Assembly: GCF_021390435.2 (NCBI RefSeq)
Contig: NZ_JAJVCN010000002.1
Location: 744,001 to 808,000 of the forward strand
Direction of reading: 5' to 3'
DNA: 64,000 bases
Source of the DNA: Kibdelosporangium philippinense
GTDB lineage: Bacteria > Actinomycetota > Actinomycetes > Mycobacteriales > Pseudonocardiaceae
This document shows, piece by piece, positions 39,273 through 47,674 of this stretch. Each line of letters opens with the position of its first letter. Positions within the stretch are counted from its first letter, which is position 1. A program made the translations under genes and the position numbers. The notes under the pieces were generated by a model, which was not told where the DNA came from, made no database searches, and was given only the letters and a program-made list of their open reading frames with translations.

Positions 39273-39284
39273 GGACCTAGGTCC
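39273..39284. promoter_or_regulatory. 12-bp palindrome upstream of ccdA
   Basis: GGACCTAGGTCC, a perfect 12-bp palindrome 48 bp before the ccdA GTG and 10 bp after the hairpin repeat. It could be an operator for a dimeric regulator; no family can be named. Confidence 0.35.
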
Positions 39285-39332
39285 TGGGTGCCGGTTCGAG
39301 GCCTGGTGGGAGCCGTGCATACCCTCTGATGT

Positions 39333-40103
39333 GTGAATCCGACCGAGATCGCGGTGTCGGGGCCATTGCTGTTCGCCAGTGGCCTCTCCCTGCTCGCGGG
39401 GATGATCTCGTTCGCGTCGCCGTGTGTTGTGCCGCTGGTCCCCGGCTACCTCGCCTATCTGGCCGCGTTGGTCGGCGCGGACGCCCCCGCGGTCAACGCC
39501 GATGAGCAGACCAAGCGCGGCCGCTACCGGGTGCTCGGCGCGGTCGGCCTGTTCGTGCTCGGGTTCACCGTCGTTTTCACGGTCACGGTCGGCGGCCTGG
39601 TGTGGCTGTCCGATCAGTTCCTGATCAACCAGGATCTGCTGCAACGCGTCGGCGGCGTGGTGATGATCCTGATGGCGCTGGTGTTCGTCGGCCTTGTGCC
39701 GATGCTGCAGCGGGACGTCCGGTTCCACAAACTTCCCCGCGGCGGGCTGATCAGCGCGCCGATCCTTGGCGGCGTCTTCGGTCTCGGGTGGACTCCGTGC
39801 ATCGGGCCGACGCTGTCCGGCGTGCTGATGATGGCCGCGAGCACCGGAACCACGAGCGCGCGCGGCATTCTCCTCGTGCTCGTCTACTGCCTCGGCCTTG
39901 GCGTGCCGTTCTTGCTGATCGCGTTGGGTGCGCGGTGGGCGGTGCGGGCCACGGCCTGGCTGCGTAACAACGGCCGCAAGGTCCAGATTTTCGGCGGTGT
40001 GCTGATGTTCGCGGTCGGCGTGCTGCTGGTCACTGGCTTGTGGGGCGAGGCCATCGCCTGGATGCGCTACGCCTTCATCTCTGACACGGAGTTGCCACTG
40101 TGA
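39333..40103 (+). CDS. ccdA: Cytochrome c biogenesis protein CcdA
   Basis: 256-residue integral membrane protein with six helices, carrying electrons from cytoplasmic thioredoxin to the outer face. The two redox cysteines are in FASPCVVPLVPGYLAYL (Cys31) and GWTPCIGPTLSG. GTG 39333 starts it. Its stop overlaps resB (GTGA). Together with the TlpA-like protein, ResB and CcsB it makes the complete system II cytochrome c maturation set. Confidence 0.95.
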   Translation: MNPTEIAVSGPLLFASGLSLLAGMISFASPCVVPLVPGYLAYLAALVGADAPAVNADEQTKRGRYRVLGAVGLFVLGFTVVFTVTVGGLVWLSDQFLINQDLLQRVGGVVMILMALVFVGLVPMLQRDVRFHKLPRGGLISAPILGGVFGLGWTPCIGPTLSGVLMMAASTGTTSARGILLVLVYCLGLGVPFLLIALGARWAVRATAWLRNNGRKVQIFGGVLMFAVGVLLVTGLWGEAIAWMRYAFISDTELPL

Positions 40104-41632
40104 TTCCGTTCCTGCGCAACACATGGCGTGCCTTGACGTCCATGCGCACCGCGCTGATCCTGCTGTTCCTGCTCGCGCTCGCGGCGATGCCCGGCGCGTT
40201 GTTGCCGCAGCGGACGTTGAACGCCAACAAGGTCGCCGACTACATCGCCGAACACGGCTGGTGGGGACGGCTGCTGGACAAGCTCCAGTTCTACAACGTC
40301 TATGCCAGCGTGTGGTTCGCCTCGATCTACATCCTGCTGATGATCTCGCTGGTCGGCTGCCTGCTGCCGCGGACGTTCGAGTACGCGAAGGCGTTGCGCA
40401 CCAAGCCTGTGCTCACTCCGCGCAACCTCGCCCGGATGCCGCACCACAGTGAGTCCACTGTGGACACGTCGCCGGACGAGGTGATCGCGCGGGCCAACAA
40501 GGCACTGTCCGGCTGGCGCAAGACCGAGCGGATCGAGGACGACGGCACCCGCACGATCTCCGCGGAACGCGGCTACCTGCGGGAGACCGGCAACCTGGTC
40601 TTCCACTTCGCCATGCTCGGCCTGATCATCGCGCTGGCCATCGGCAAGCTCTTCGGTTACGAAGGCCAGGTCATCATCAAGGCCGACGGCAGCCAGGAGT
40701 TCTGCAACGCGGGCGTGCTGCCGTACGACTCCTTCCAACCAGGACTGCTGGTCGACGGCACGGGCGGGTCGCCGTTCTGTATGAAGGTCAAATCCTTCGA
40801 CGTGAACTTCCTGGACACCGGGCAGCCCGACCTGTACAGGGCGAACCTGGAATACCAGTCCGAAAAGGACCTCACATCGGGCAAGTGGGAGAACTACGGC
40901 CTGGAGGTCAACTCGCCGCTGCGGACCGACGGCGACCGGATCTACCTGCTTGGCCACGGCTACGCACCGGTGTTCTCGGTGACGTACCCCAGCGGCGAGA
41001 AGCGCACGATGGATACCCAGTGGCGGCCGACGAACCAGACCACGCTGCTGTCGGAAGGCGCGACGAAGTTCGACCCGCCGGGGATCACCAACGCGGAAGA
41101 GCGCCGGACCAAGCAGATCGCGGTGACCGGCTTGCTCGCGCCGACCGCGCGGCTACACGGCACGCTGCTCGACTCCAGCTTCCCTGACCTGCGCAATCCG
41201 ATGGTCGCGATCGACGTCCTGCGTGGCGACCTCGGCATCGACGATGGCCGCGGCCAGAACATCTTCGTGGTCGACCAGCGGATGATCGACACCGGCAGGC
41301 TGCAGAAGGTCGCGCGGCAGAACCTCGAACCGGGCGGCGAGATCAAGCTGGACGACGGCACGGTTGTCCGGTTCGAAGGCGTGAAGCGCTGGGTGTACCT
41401 GCAGGTGTCGCACGATCCCGCGCAGGTGTGGGTGCTGGTGTTCGCGATCGCGATCATCCTGGGCATCGGGGCGTCGCTGATCATCAAGCGGCGCCGGTTG
41501 TGGGTCCGTGCCGGACCTTCGGCCGATGGCCGTACCGTGGTCGAGGTCGGCGGGCTCGCCCGTACTGACCAGGCCGGATACGGCGAAGAATTCGAACGGC
41601 TCTCGGGTGCGGTAACCGGAGGAAAGAACTGA
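40100..41632 (+). CDS. resB: Cytochrome c biogenesis protein ResB (Ccs1)
   Basis: 510 residues. Helices near the N-terminus (TALILLFLLALAAMPGALL, VWFASIYILLMISLVGCLL and LVFHFAMLGLIIALAIGKLF) and one near the C-terminus (VWVLVFAIAIILGIGASLII) frame a large extracytoplasmic domain (about residues 195-440). LPQRTLNANKVADYIAEHG is typical of actinobacterial ResB. With CcsB it forms the heme-handling synthetase. GTG 40100 overlaps the ccdA stop, and its last base is shared with the ccsB ATG (TGATG). Confidence 0.93.
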   Translation: MIPFLRNTWRALTSMRTALILLFLLALAAMPGALLPQRTLNANKVADYIAEHGWWGRLLDKLQFYNVYASVWFASIYILLMISLVGCLLPRTFEYAKALRTKPVLTPRNLARMPHHSESTVDTSPDEVIARANKALSGWRKTERIEDDGTRTISAERGYLRETGNLVFHFAMLGLIIALAIGKLFGYEGQVIIKADGSQEFCNAGVLPYDSFQPGLLVDGTGGSPFCMKVKSFDVNFLDTGQPDLYRANLEYQSEKDLTSGKWENYGLEVNSPLRTDGDRIYLLGHGYAPVFSVTYPSGEKRTMDTQWRPTNQTTLLSEGATKFDPPGITNAEERRTKQIAVTGLLAPTARLHGTLLDSSFPDLRNPMVAIDVLRGDLGIDDGRGQNIFVVDQRMIDTGRLQKVARQNLEPGGEIKLDDGTVVRFEGVKRWVYLQVSHDPAQVWVLVFAIAIILGIGASLIIKRRRLWVRAGPSADGRTVVEVGGLARTDQAGYGEEFERLSGAVTGGKN

Positions 41633-42594
41633 TGGTCAACGAGACGTTTGCCCAGTTCGGTGACTGGATGTACGGCGCGACTGTCTTCGTCTACGTCTTC
41701 GCGATGGCATTCGCCCTGATCGAGCAGGCCTTCGGCAAGGTCAAGTCGAAACGTGCGATGGCACGGGAGCTGGCCACGGTCGGCGGCCCCAGCGTGGTCG
41801 AGGAAGCGCCCGTGCAGGCCATCGGCGCCCGGCCCAAGGTGGACCGCTCGGCACGCTACGGCCGGATGGCCGCCGCGCTGCTGACGCTCGGCGCGCTGCT
41901 GCACTTCAGCTCGCTTGTGCTGCGCGGCCTGGCCGTCGGGCGCGTGCCGTGGGGAAACATGTACGAGTACATGTCCGCGGTGTGCCTCGTCGCGGTGGTC
42001 ACGTGGCTCGTGCTGATCAGGAAGTTCCCGGTCCGCCGGTTGTCGGTGTTCGTGCTGCTGCCGATCGTGATCCTGATGTTCCTCGGCGGAACGCTGCTGT
42101 ACTCCGAGGCCGCGCCGTTGCAGCCCGCGCTGCGCTCGTACTGGATCATCATTCACGTCGCGGCGGCGATCATCGCGTCAGGTTTGTTCCTCGTGCCCGG
42201 TGTGGCCAGCATCCTGTACCTGATCCGCAATCGTTATGACCACGATCAGACGAAGTTTGTCCGGCTCGGTGAGCGTCTGCCGGGTGCGGATGTCCTCGAT
42301 CGGGTGGCGTACCGGACCACGATCATCGCCTTCCCGATCTTCACCTTCGGCGTCATCTGCGGCGGAATCTGGGCCGAGGCGGCATGGGGACGGTTCTGGG
42401 GATGGGACCCGAAGGAGACCGTCGCCTTTGTCGCATGGGTGGTTTACGCGGCCTACCTGCACTCTCGTGCGACAGCCGGGTGGCGCGGCAGCCGGGCGGC
42501 GTGGATCAACATCCTCGGTTTCTCCGCGACGGTCTTCAACCTGTTCTTCGTCAACTTGGTGACTGTCGGGCTGCACTCTTACGCGAACGGATGA
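41632..42594 (+). CDS. ccsB: Cytochrome c biogenesis protein CcsB/CcsA
   Basis: 320 residues, about eight membrane helices. The heme-binding tryptophan-rich motif is WGRFWGWDPKETVAFVAW, with WGNMYEYMSAV and external histidines such as LLHFSS and VYAAYLHSR. It delivers heme to apocytochrome c at the outer membrane face. ATG 41632 overlaps the resB stop. It ends the cytochrome c maturation genes; the ATPase gene follows after a 109-bp gap. Confidence 0.95.
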   Translation: MVNETFAQFGDWMYGATVFVYVFAMAFALIEQAFGKVKSKRAMARELATVGGPSVVEEAPVQAIGARPKVDRSARYGRMAAALLTLGALLHFSSLVLRGLAVGRVPWGNMYEYMSAVCLVAVVTWLVLIRKFPVRRLSVFVLLPIVILMFLGGTLLYSEAAPLQPALRSYWIIIHVAAAIIASGLFLVPGVASILYLIRNRYDHDQTKFVRLGERLPGADVLDRVAYRTTIIAFPIFTFGVICGGIWAEAAWGRFWGWDPKETVAFVAWVVYAAYLHSRATAGWRGSRAAWINILGFSATVFNLFFVNLVTVGLHSYANG

Positions 42595-42703
42595 CCCGAA
42601 CGATCGGGTAACCCCGTTCGACCTGCGCGCACAGCTACAGCTACCGTCGGAAGCGGTGGTCGAGGAGGTCTCGATCCTTGACGATCGCAGGAGGGACACC
42701 GGG

Positions 42704-44233
42704 GTGACTGGACGCTACGACGACTCCGCTCAGCGGCCCGACGCCGCGTGGCAGCCGCCTAGCGGAGAAAGCCCTCCGGCGGATCAGACCTCTGCCGACC
42801 AGACGGCCGCTGACCAACCCGAGCTGTACGTCGAACCGTCAACCGACTCGGCGCCCTACCCGGCGCCGCCGTCGGACGCGAACGAGTCGGGTCAGCACCA
42901 GGTCCCCTCTGGGCCCTACCAGGTTCCGCAGGGCGGATCGGGTCCTTACCAAGTGCCAGGTGGCTCCGGTCCTTACCAGGTCCCGGGTGGTTCCGGGCCC
43001 TATCAGGTGCCGGGCGTCGCTGACCAGCAGCAGGCTTCTGGTGGCTCGGGTCCGTATCAGGTGCCTGGCGGCTCTGATCCTGCTGGCTCCGGTGCGTATC
43101 AAGTTCCTCAGGGCGCTTCTGGCCCGCACCAGGTGCCAGGCGGTTCCGGTCCGTACCAAGTTCCGCAGGGTGCCTCCGGCCCTTACCAGGTCCCGCCGGG
43201 CGGATCGGGTCCGTACCAGGTCCCGCAGGGTTCTTACCCGGCGCCTGGCCAGGGATACCCGTATCCCCAGCAGCAGCCGTATCCTCCGCCGCAGCAGCCC
43301 GCCGGCCACCCTGTGCCGCACGATCTGGCCAGCTCCCGGCTGATCAAGCAGGACAAGAAGACGCCACAGTCGGGCTGGCGCAAGGCGCTTTACGTGGCCT
43401 CCGGCCGCACGATCAACATGGGCGAGAGTGCCGAGGACGTGCACCGCCGTGAACTGATCGCCCGCGTCAGCCAGCCTCTGCGCGGCTGCTACAAGATCGC
43501 GATGCTGAGCCTGAAGGGCGGCGTCGGCAAGACCACGGTCACCACCACGCTCGGCTCGACCTTCGCCTCACTGCGTGGCGACCGCGTGATCGCTGTCGAC
43601 GCGAACCCGGACCGCGGGACGCTGAGCCAGAAAATCCCGCTGGAGACCACGGCAACTGTTCGCCACCTTCTGCGTGACGCGAGCCGCGTGACGAAGTACA
43701 GCGACGTGCGCGCGTACACCTCGCAGGGCCCGAGCAGGCTCGAAGTGCTTGCCAGCGAGCAAGATCCAGCCGTGTCGGAGGCGTTCAGCGAGGACGACTA
43801 CCGGCGCACGGTCGCGCTGTTGGAGCACTTCTACAACATCGTGCTGACCGACTGCGGTACGGGCTTGATGCACTCGGCGATGCGCGGCGTGCTGGACATC
43901 GCCGACTCGCTGGTGATCGTGTCGTCCGGCTCGGTCGACGGCGCCCGAAGCGCGTCCGCGACCCTGGACTGGCTTGATGCGCACGGCTATCGGAACCTGG
44001 TCGCCAGGTCCGTCGCGGTGATCAACTCGGTCCGGCCGAGATCCGGCTCGGTCGATTTGGACAAGCTGTCAGCGCACTTCGCGTCGCGATGCCGCGCGGT
44101 AAGCCTGATCCCGTTCGATCCGCACCTGGAAGAAGGTGCGGAGATCGAACTGGACCGGCTGGAGCACGCCACCAAGATGGCGTTGCTCGAGATGGCAGCC
44201 ACTGTCGCGGACGACTTCGCCACGAAGCAGTAG
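42704..44233 (+). CDS. ParA/MinD-like ATPase with a GPYQVP repeat domain (Rv0530-like)
   Basis: 509 residues. The N-terminal half is disordered and contains about ten repeats of GPYQVP with G/Q/S linkers (residues about 68-177), followed by a Pro/Gln/Tyr segment. The C-terminal 265 residues form a P-loop ATPase: KIAMLSLKGGVGKTTVTTTL (deviant Walker A), VIAVDANPDRGTLSQKI, VLTDCGTGLMHSAMRG and LVIVSSGSVDGARSA. The layout resembles the ESX-associated EspI-type proteins. GTG 42704 has AGGAGGG eight bases upstream; an in-frame GTG at 42656 is an alternative. An intrinsic terminator follows at 44246. Confidence 0.88.
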   Translation: MTGRYDDSAQRPDAAWQPPSGESPPADQTSADQTAADQPELYVEPSTDSAPYPAPPSDANESGQHQVPSGPYQVPQGGSGPYQVPGGSGPYQVPGGSGPYQVPGVADQQQASGGSGPYQVPGGSDPAGSGAYQVPQGASGPHQVPGGSGPYQVPQGASGPYQVPPGGSGPYQVPQGSYPAPGQGYPYPQQQPYPPPQQPAGHPVPHDLASSRLIKQDKKTPQSGWRKALYVASGRTINMGESAEDVHRRELIARVSQPLRGCYKIAMLSLKGGVGKTTVTTTLGSTFASLRGDRVIAVDANPDRGTLSQKIPLETTATVRHLLRDASRVTKYSDVRAYTSQGPSRLEVLASEQDPAVSEAFSEDDYRRTVALLEHFYNIVLTDCGTGLMHSAMRGVLDIADSLVIVSSGSVDGARSASATLDWLDAHGYRNLVARSVAVINSVRPRSGSVDLDKLSAHFASRCRAVSLIPFDPHLEEGAEIELDRLEHATKMALLEMAATVADDFATKQ

Positions 44234-44242
44234 CGGCTCTTG

Positions 44243-44431
44243 TCAGGCCGGCGGATCCTCGCCGGCCTTTTTGTTGCGTTCGTCCAACCCGCGCAAGAAC
44301 TCCGGGTCATCATCGGGTGCGACCGTGCCACGCTCCCGGCGTGCCGTGACGCCGGCTGCCTGCGCTCCGAACGCACGCCACAGCAGGACTGCGACGGTCA
44401 GCGCTCCGACCGCGGCGAGCAAATACAGCAT
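44243..44431 (-). CDS. Small single-helix membrane protein
   Basis: 62 residues. One N-terminal helix (MLYLLAAVGALTVAVLLWRAF) is followed by a polar cytoplasmic tail (VTARRERGTVAPDDDPEFLR, then GLDERNKKAGEDPPA). It has a strong ribosome site, CTCGAGGAGG, seven bases before the ATG, which supports a real gene despite the size. Function unknown. It lies downstream of bldC on the same strand (100-bp gap), and its 3' end is shared with the terminator of the opposite gene. Confidence 0.7.
   Translation of the reverse strand: MLYLLAAVGALTVAVLLWRAFGAQAAGVTARRERGTVAPDDDPEFLRGLDERNKKAGEDPPA
44246..44272 (+). terminator. Intrinsic terminator
   Basis: GGCCGGCG, a 6-base loop, CGCCGGCC, then TTTTT: a classical rho-independent terminator 12 bases after the ATPase stop. 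The stem also lies in the last codons of the small gene on the opposite strand. Confidence 0.9.
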
Positions 44432-44531
44432 GTCGCCACCTCCTCGAGTTTCCGTACCCGAGGTTAGCCCGTTCGTCCGACTTGCGCCGCCACCCCATGC
44501 AGGCGATGGCCGAATGTGACGGACAGTGGTA

Positions 44532-44744
44532 TCAGTCGTTATGACTGACTTCGGTGGTCAGCTCGGCCAGCAGGGTCTTCACCTCGGACTCGCGGAACCG
44601 ACGGTGTCCACCCGGGGTACGGATCGAGCCGATCCGCCCTGCGGTGGCCCAACGGGTCACGGTCTTGGGGTCCACCCTGAACAGGGCGGCCACCTCTCCA
44701 GGGGTGAGCAGCCGCTCTCCGACGTGGCCAATGGTGGCAGTCAT
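44532..44744 (-). CDS. bldC: Developmental regulator BldC
   Basis: 70-residue MerR-like DNA-binding protein. The sequence LLTPGEVAALFRVDPKTVTR and then SIRTPGGHRRFRESEVKTLL matches Streptomyces BldC almost residue for residue in the HTH and wing, from memory. BldC binds cooperatively to direct repeats and controls entry into development. I start at ATG 44744 (MTATIGHVGERLLTP), with AAGGAGG six bases upstream; the longer frame lacks a ribosome site. It has a long upstream gap and is transcribed away from the Lrp-type gene. Confidence 0.93.
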   Translation of the reverse strand: MTATIGHVGERLLTPGEVAALFRVDPKTVTRWATAGRIGSIRTPGGHRRFRESEVKTLLAELTTEVSHND

Positions 44745-45424
44745 CTCAGCCTCCTTACACAAATTCCCGGCGTACCGGTCGCATCGTGTCATCTCACCCG
44801 TCGGGTACTCGAACGGCTAAGTAAAGGTAAAGAGGTAGTAAGGGGCAAAACGCCCACTCTGGACACCAGGCCTCTGACCTGCGGGTTTCTATGCCTTGCG
44901 GGGCCGCGATCGTGACCCATTCAAACGGTCCGCCCCATCCGCGGCGCGAAATTCTCGCCACGAGAGCCGTGAGTCTGGTCACTCCGGCTGCCCGCTTCTG
45001 GTCACCGGCCCTGACATCGAGATGCACCTTGTTTTTGCTGGTCTTGGGCTCGGGAACGAGCTGGAACAGGATCCGTTGGCCGGTCTCCGGATGCGCGATC
45101 GCCTGGCCAACGCGCCAAACCAGGACACCGTTGTGGGTCCTGTGTCGGATTCCGACGCTTTACCTTCGTCGGCCATCTGCCGGACTTCGACATTTCGGGA
45201 CGGCTTTGTCGCGCCGGTCGTTTACGCCACGCAACACGCCCGACGCCGCCCCAGCCACAGCGGTGATCAGGCACTGAGCGGTGTCGGCAGCGTGGGGCGG
45301 GGTGGACCCGCGGTTGGGGTTGGGCGGCCGCCGCAGGGGGTCGGAATGTAAACAGTCCGGCTTTGGCGACAAAGCCCGCCCGAGCGGAGCGAGGGCGATT
45401 AAGCGCTGTCGTAGGCTGCTTGGC
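44745..45424. other. Gene-poor stretch between bldC and the Lrp-type gene
   Basis: 680 bases. The first about 125 bases upstream of bldC form its leader/promoter region. The middle holds a decayed VOC-type coding remnant on the minus strand (44880-45130). A GCCCGAGCGGAGCGAGGGC hairpin-like stretch lies near 45388, just before the Lrp-type gene. I see no intact gene. Confidence 0.65.
44880..45130 (-). pseudogene. Remnant of a VOC (glyoxalase-like) protein
   Basis: On the minus strand a frame encodes AHPETGQRILFQLVPEPKTS, then KNKVHLDVRAGD, and further on VTRLTALVARI and GPFEWVTIAAPQGIE. This is the order of the C-terminal VOC module found in actinobacterial glyoxalase-like proteins (the usual pattern being RLLFQRVPEPK, KNRVHLDV and GFWVTMADPEGNEF). 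The N-terminal module is absent, a TAA lies just upstream (complement of 45160-45162), and the C-terminal metal-ligand region is altered. It therefore looks like a decayed 3' half. Confidence 0.6.
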
Positions 45425-45877
45425 GTGGACGACTTGGACCGTCACATCATCAACGAACTCAGGCTCAATGGGCGCGCCACTTACGCAGAACTCGGCCGTA
45501 CGGTTGGGTTGTCCGCGTCGGCGGTGCACGAGCGAGTCGGCAAGCTCGAATCCGGCGGTGTCATCACCGGCTATCACGCCACGGTCGACCCGAGCTCGAT
45601 CGGACTCGGCGTCACCGCGCTCGTCGGGATCCAGCCGTCGGACAACGCCGAGGACAACGAAGTAGCCATCAAGCTGGGTGAACTGGTCGAAGTCGAGTCC
45701 TGCTGGGCGGTCGCGGGCGACGAGGCGTTCGTGGTGAAAGTCCGCGTCCCCACGGTCGACGAGCTCGAACGCACGCTCGGCCGTCTTCGCCGGATCGACG
45801 GCGTGGCACGGACCCGGACCACGGTCGTGCTGTCCACGAGGTTCGAGGGGCGTCCGAACACAGAAACCGGCGAGTAG
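45425..45877 (+). CDS. Lrp/AsnC family transcriptional regulator
   Basis: 150 residues. N-terminal HTH: DDLDRHIINELRLNGRATYA and GRTVGLSASAVHERVGKLES; C-terminal RAM ligand-binding domain: GVTALVGIQPSD, ESCWAVAGDEAFVVKV and TRTTVVLSTRFEGRP. Lrp/AsnC regulators respond to amino acids and form octamers. GTG 45425 (MDDLDRHIINEL) is the family start. The regulated genes are unknown; the flanking DUF4229 gene starts 6 bp later. Confidence 0.92.
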   Translation: MDDLDRHIINELRLNGRATYAELGRTVGLSASAVHERVGKLESGGVITGYHATVDPSSIGLGVTALVGIQPSDNAEDNEVAIKLGELVEVESCWAVAGDEAFVVKVRVPTVDELERTLGRLRRIDGVARTRTTVVLSTRFEGRPNTETGE

Positions 45878-45882
45878 GCTGC

Positions 45883-46143
45883 GTGACTGTGGAAGCCCAT
45901 TTCGGCAGGGACCTCGCGCTGTACACGGCCGTGCGCATCGCGCTGATCGCTGTGCTGACGGCGGTGCTCGTCCTGGTCAAGACTCCGTTGCTGGTCGGGC
46001 TGGCCGTCGCCGTAGTGGTGGCGTTCCCGCTCAGCCTTGTGCTGTTCAAAGGCCTGAACCGGCGCGTTGCCGCGGGGATGGCCGAGCGTGGCGCCGAGCG
46101 TGCCCGGCTGCGTGCCGAACTTCGTGGCGACAAGGAGTCGTAG
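45883..46143 (+). CDS. DUF4229 membrane protein
   Basis: 86 residues. A short N-terminus (VEAHFGRDLALYTAVR), two membrane helices (IALIAVLTAVLVLVKTPLLV and VAVVVAFPLSLVLF) and a basic, helical C-terminus (ERGAERARLRAELRG). This is the DUF4229 layout, found next to menaquinone or cytochrome genes in many actinobacteria; its function is unknown. GTG 45883. Confidence 0.82.
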   Translation: MTVEAHFGRDLALYTAVRIALIAVLTAVLVLVKTPLLVGLAVAVVVAFPLSLVLFKGLNRRVAAGMAERGAERARLRAELRGDKES

Positions 46144-46181
46144 GACTTCGATTTCGGGGTGGTCCCGTTCGTGAGGTGGAC

Positions 46182-46523
46182 ATGAAATACATGTTGCTGT
46201 TGCACGAACCGGACACCGACTGGGCTTCGGTCCCCCAGCAGGAGTTGGACAAGGCGCTCGCCGAGCATGCCGAGTTCATCCAGTACCTCACCGCGCGCGG
46301 ACGCCCGTTCTCCGGCGAGGCGTTGCGGCCCTCCTACACCGCCACGACGCTGCGCCCGAAGGGCGACGAGGTCCTCGTGACAGACGGGCCGTTCGTTGAG
46401 CTCAAGGAGCACATAGGCGGCTTCTACGTGATCGAGGCGGACACCCTCGACGAGGCGATCGAGGTCGCCAAACACGTGCCATTGGGGTCGGGCGTGGAGA
46501 TCCGGCCGATCTGGGACGCATGA
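46182..46523 (+). CDS. YCII-related (DGPF) domain protein
   Basis: 113 residues with a ferredoxin-like fold. It starts MKYMLLLHEP and carries the diagnostic VTDGPFVELKEHIGGFYVI and a C-terminal IEIRP-like strand (GVEIRPIWDA). Genes of this type almost always sit beside ECF42 sigma factors and are thought to act with them, but no reaction is known. ATG 46182 has GAGG five bases upstream. The stop overlaps the sigma gene (ATGA). Confidence 0.9.
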   Translation: MKYMLLLHEPDTDWASVPQQELDKALAEHAEFIQYLTARGRPFSGEALRPSYTATTLRPKGDEVLVTDGPFVELKEHIGGFYVIEADTLDEAIEVAKHVPLGSGVEIRPIWDA

Positions 46524-47656
46524 CCTTCGAAGCGCTTGACCAGGCGCATCGCCGCAAGTGGGCAGCCGTGCTCGCCGCGACGATGCGCCTGACCAGGGAC
46601 TTCGACGCTGCCGAGGACGCGGTCCAAGAGGCCTTCGAATCCGCGCTGGTCGTCTGGCAGCGTGACGGCGTGCCGCCGAATCCGGGCGGCTGGCTGACCA
46701 CGACTGCCAAACGTAAAGCCCTCGACCGGATGCGGCGCGCGGACTTGCTGGCGCGCAAGCTGCCGTTGCTCGTCGTGCCCGAGGAGCCGGGCGAGGTGAT
46801 CCCGGACCAGCGGCTGCGGTTGATCTTCATGTGCTGTCATCCCGCGCTGTCGTTGAACGCGCGGGTGGCGTTGACTTTGCGGCTGGTGTGCGGCTTGCCG
46901 ACCAGTGAGATCGCGCACGTGTTCCTCGTGCCACAGGCGACCATGGCGGCCCGGCTGACCACGGCGAAGAAGAAGATCCGCGCGGCCGGGATTCCGTTCC
47001 AGGTGCCCGACGACCTCACGTCCCGCCTGCCTGCCGTGCTGGCTGTGGTCTACCTGGTCTACACGGCTGGTTCTGTCGATCGCGCCGTGGAACTGGCGTC
47101 GCTGTTGGCTTCGCTGCTGCCGTTGCCGGAGGTTCTCGGCTTGCTGGCGTTGGTCCGGCTTTCCGAGGCACGTGCGGCTGCGCGGTTCGTTGACGGCAAG
47201 CCGGTTCCGTTGGCTGCGCAGGATCGCTCGTTGTGGGATCACGAGGCTATCGCTTCGGCGCTTCCGTTGGTGGAGAAGGCTTTGCGCGGCGGCGGGCCGT
47301 ACGCTGTGCAGGCCGCGATCGCCGCGCTGCACGCCACTGCTGCTACCTATGAAGACACAGATTGGCCGCAAATCCTTGCCCTGTACGACGAACTGGTCGC
47401 GGTGTACCCGTCTGCAACGGCTGCCTTGGGTCGTGCGGTGGCGTTGGCCGAGATCCACGGTCCCGCAGCGGGTTTGGCCGAGGCTGACCGGCTTTCCGTT
47501 GACCTGAGCCAGTATTACCTGCTCCCAGCGGCCCGTGCGGAGTTCCTGCGTGCTCTCGGCCGTGTTGACGAGGCCGCATCGGCCGATCTTGAAGCGGCCG
47601 CGTTGGCCCCGACTGCCGCGGAGGCCGCGTTCTTCGATTCGCGAGCGCGAGCATGA
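46520..47656 (+). CDS. ECF42-type sigma factor with C-terminal extension
   Basis: 378 residues. The N-terminal 165 are sigma region 2 (MRLTRDFDAAEDAVQEAFES and GWLTTTAKRKALDRMRR) and region 4 (LTLRLVCGLPTSEIAHVFLV and MAARLTTAKKKIR). The C-terminal 200 residues form the SnoaL-unlike, TPR-type helical extension of ECF42 factors (ILALYDELVAVYPSATAALG). No anti-sigma factor is near, as usual for this group; the extension is thought to control activity. It is coupled to the DGPF gene. Promoter targets are usually the DGPF genes themselves. Confidence 0.92.
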   Translation: MTFEALDQAHRRKWAAVLAATMRLTRDFDAAEDAVQEAFESALVVWQRDGVPPNPGGWLTTTAKRKALDRMRRADLLARKLPLLVVPEEPGEVIPDQRLRLIFMCCHPALSLNARVALTLRLVCGLPTSEIAHVFLVPQATMAARLTTAKKKIRAAGIPFQVPDDLTSRLPAVLAVVYLVYTAGSVDRAVELASLLASLLPLPEVLGLLALVRLSEARAAARFVDGKPVPLAAQDRSLWDHEAIASALPLVEKALRGGGPYAVQAAIAALHATAATYEDTDWPQILALYDELVAVYPSATAALGRAVALAEIHGPAAGLAEADRLSVDLSQYYLLPAARAEFLRALGRVDEAASADLEAAALAPTAAEAAFFDSRARA

Positions 47657-47674
47657 TCAGTCAGGCTGGGACGG

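Noticed and set aside
44896..45351. A plus-strand 151-codon gene upstream of the Lrp-type gene
   Set aside because: It is antisense to the VOC remnant and shows no motif.
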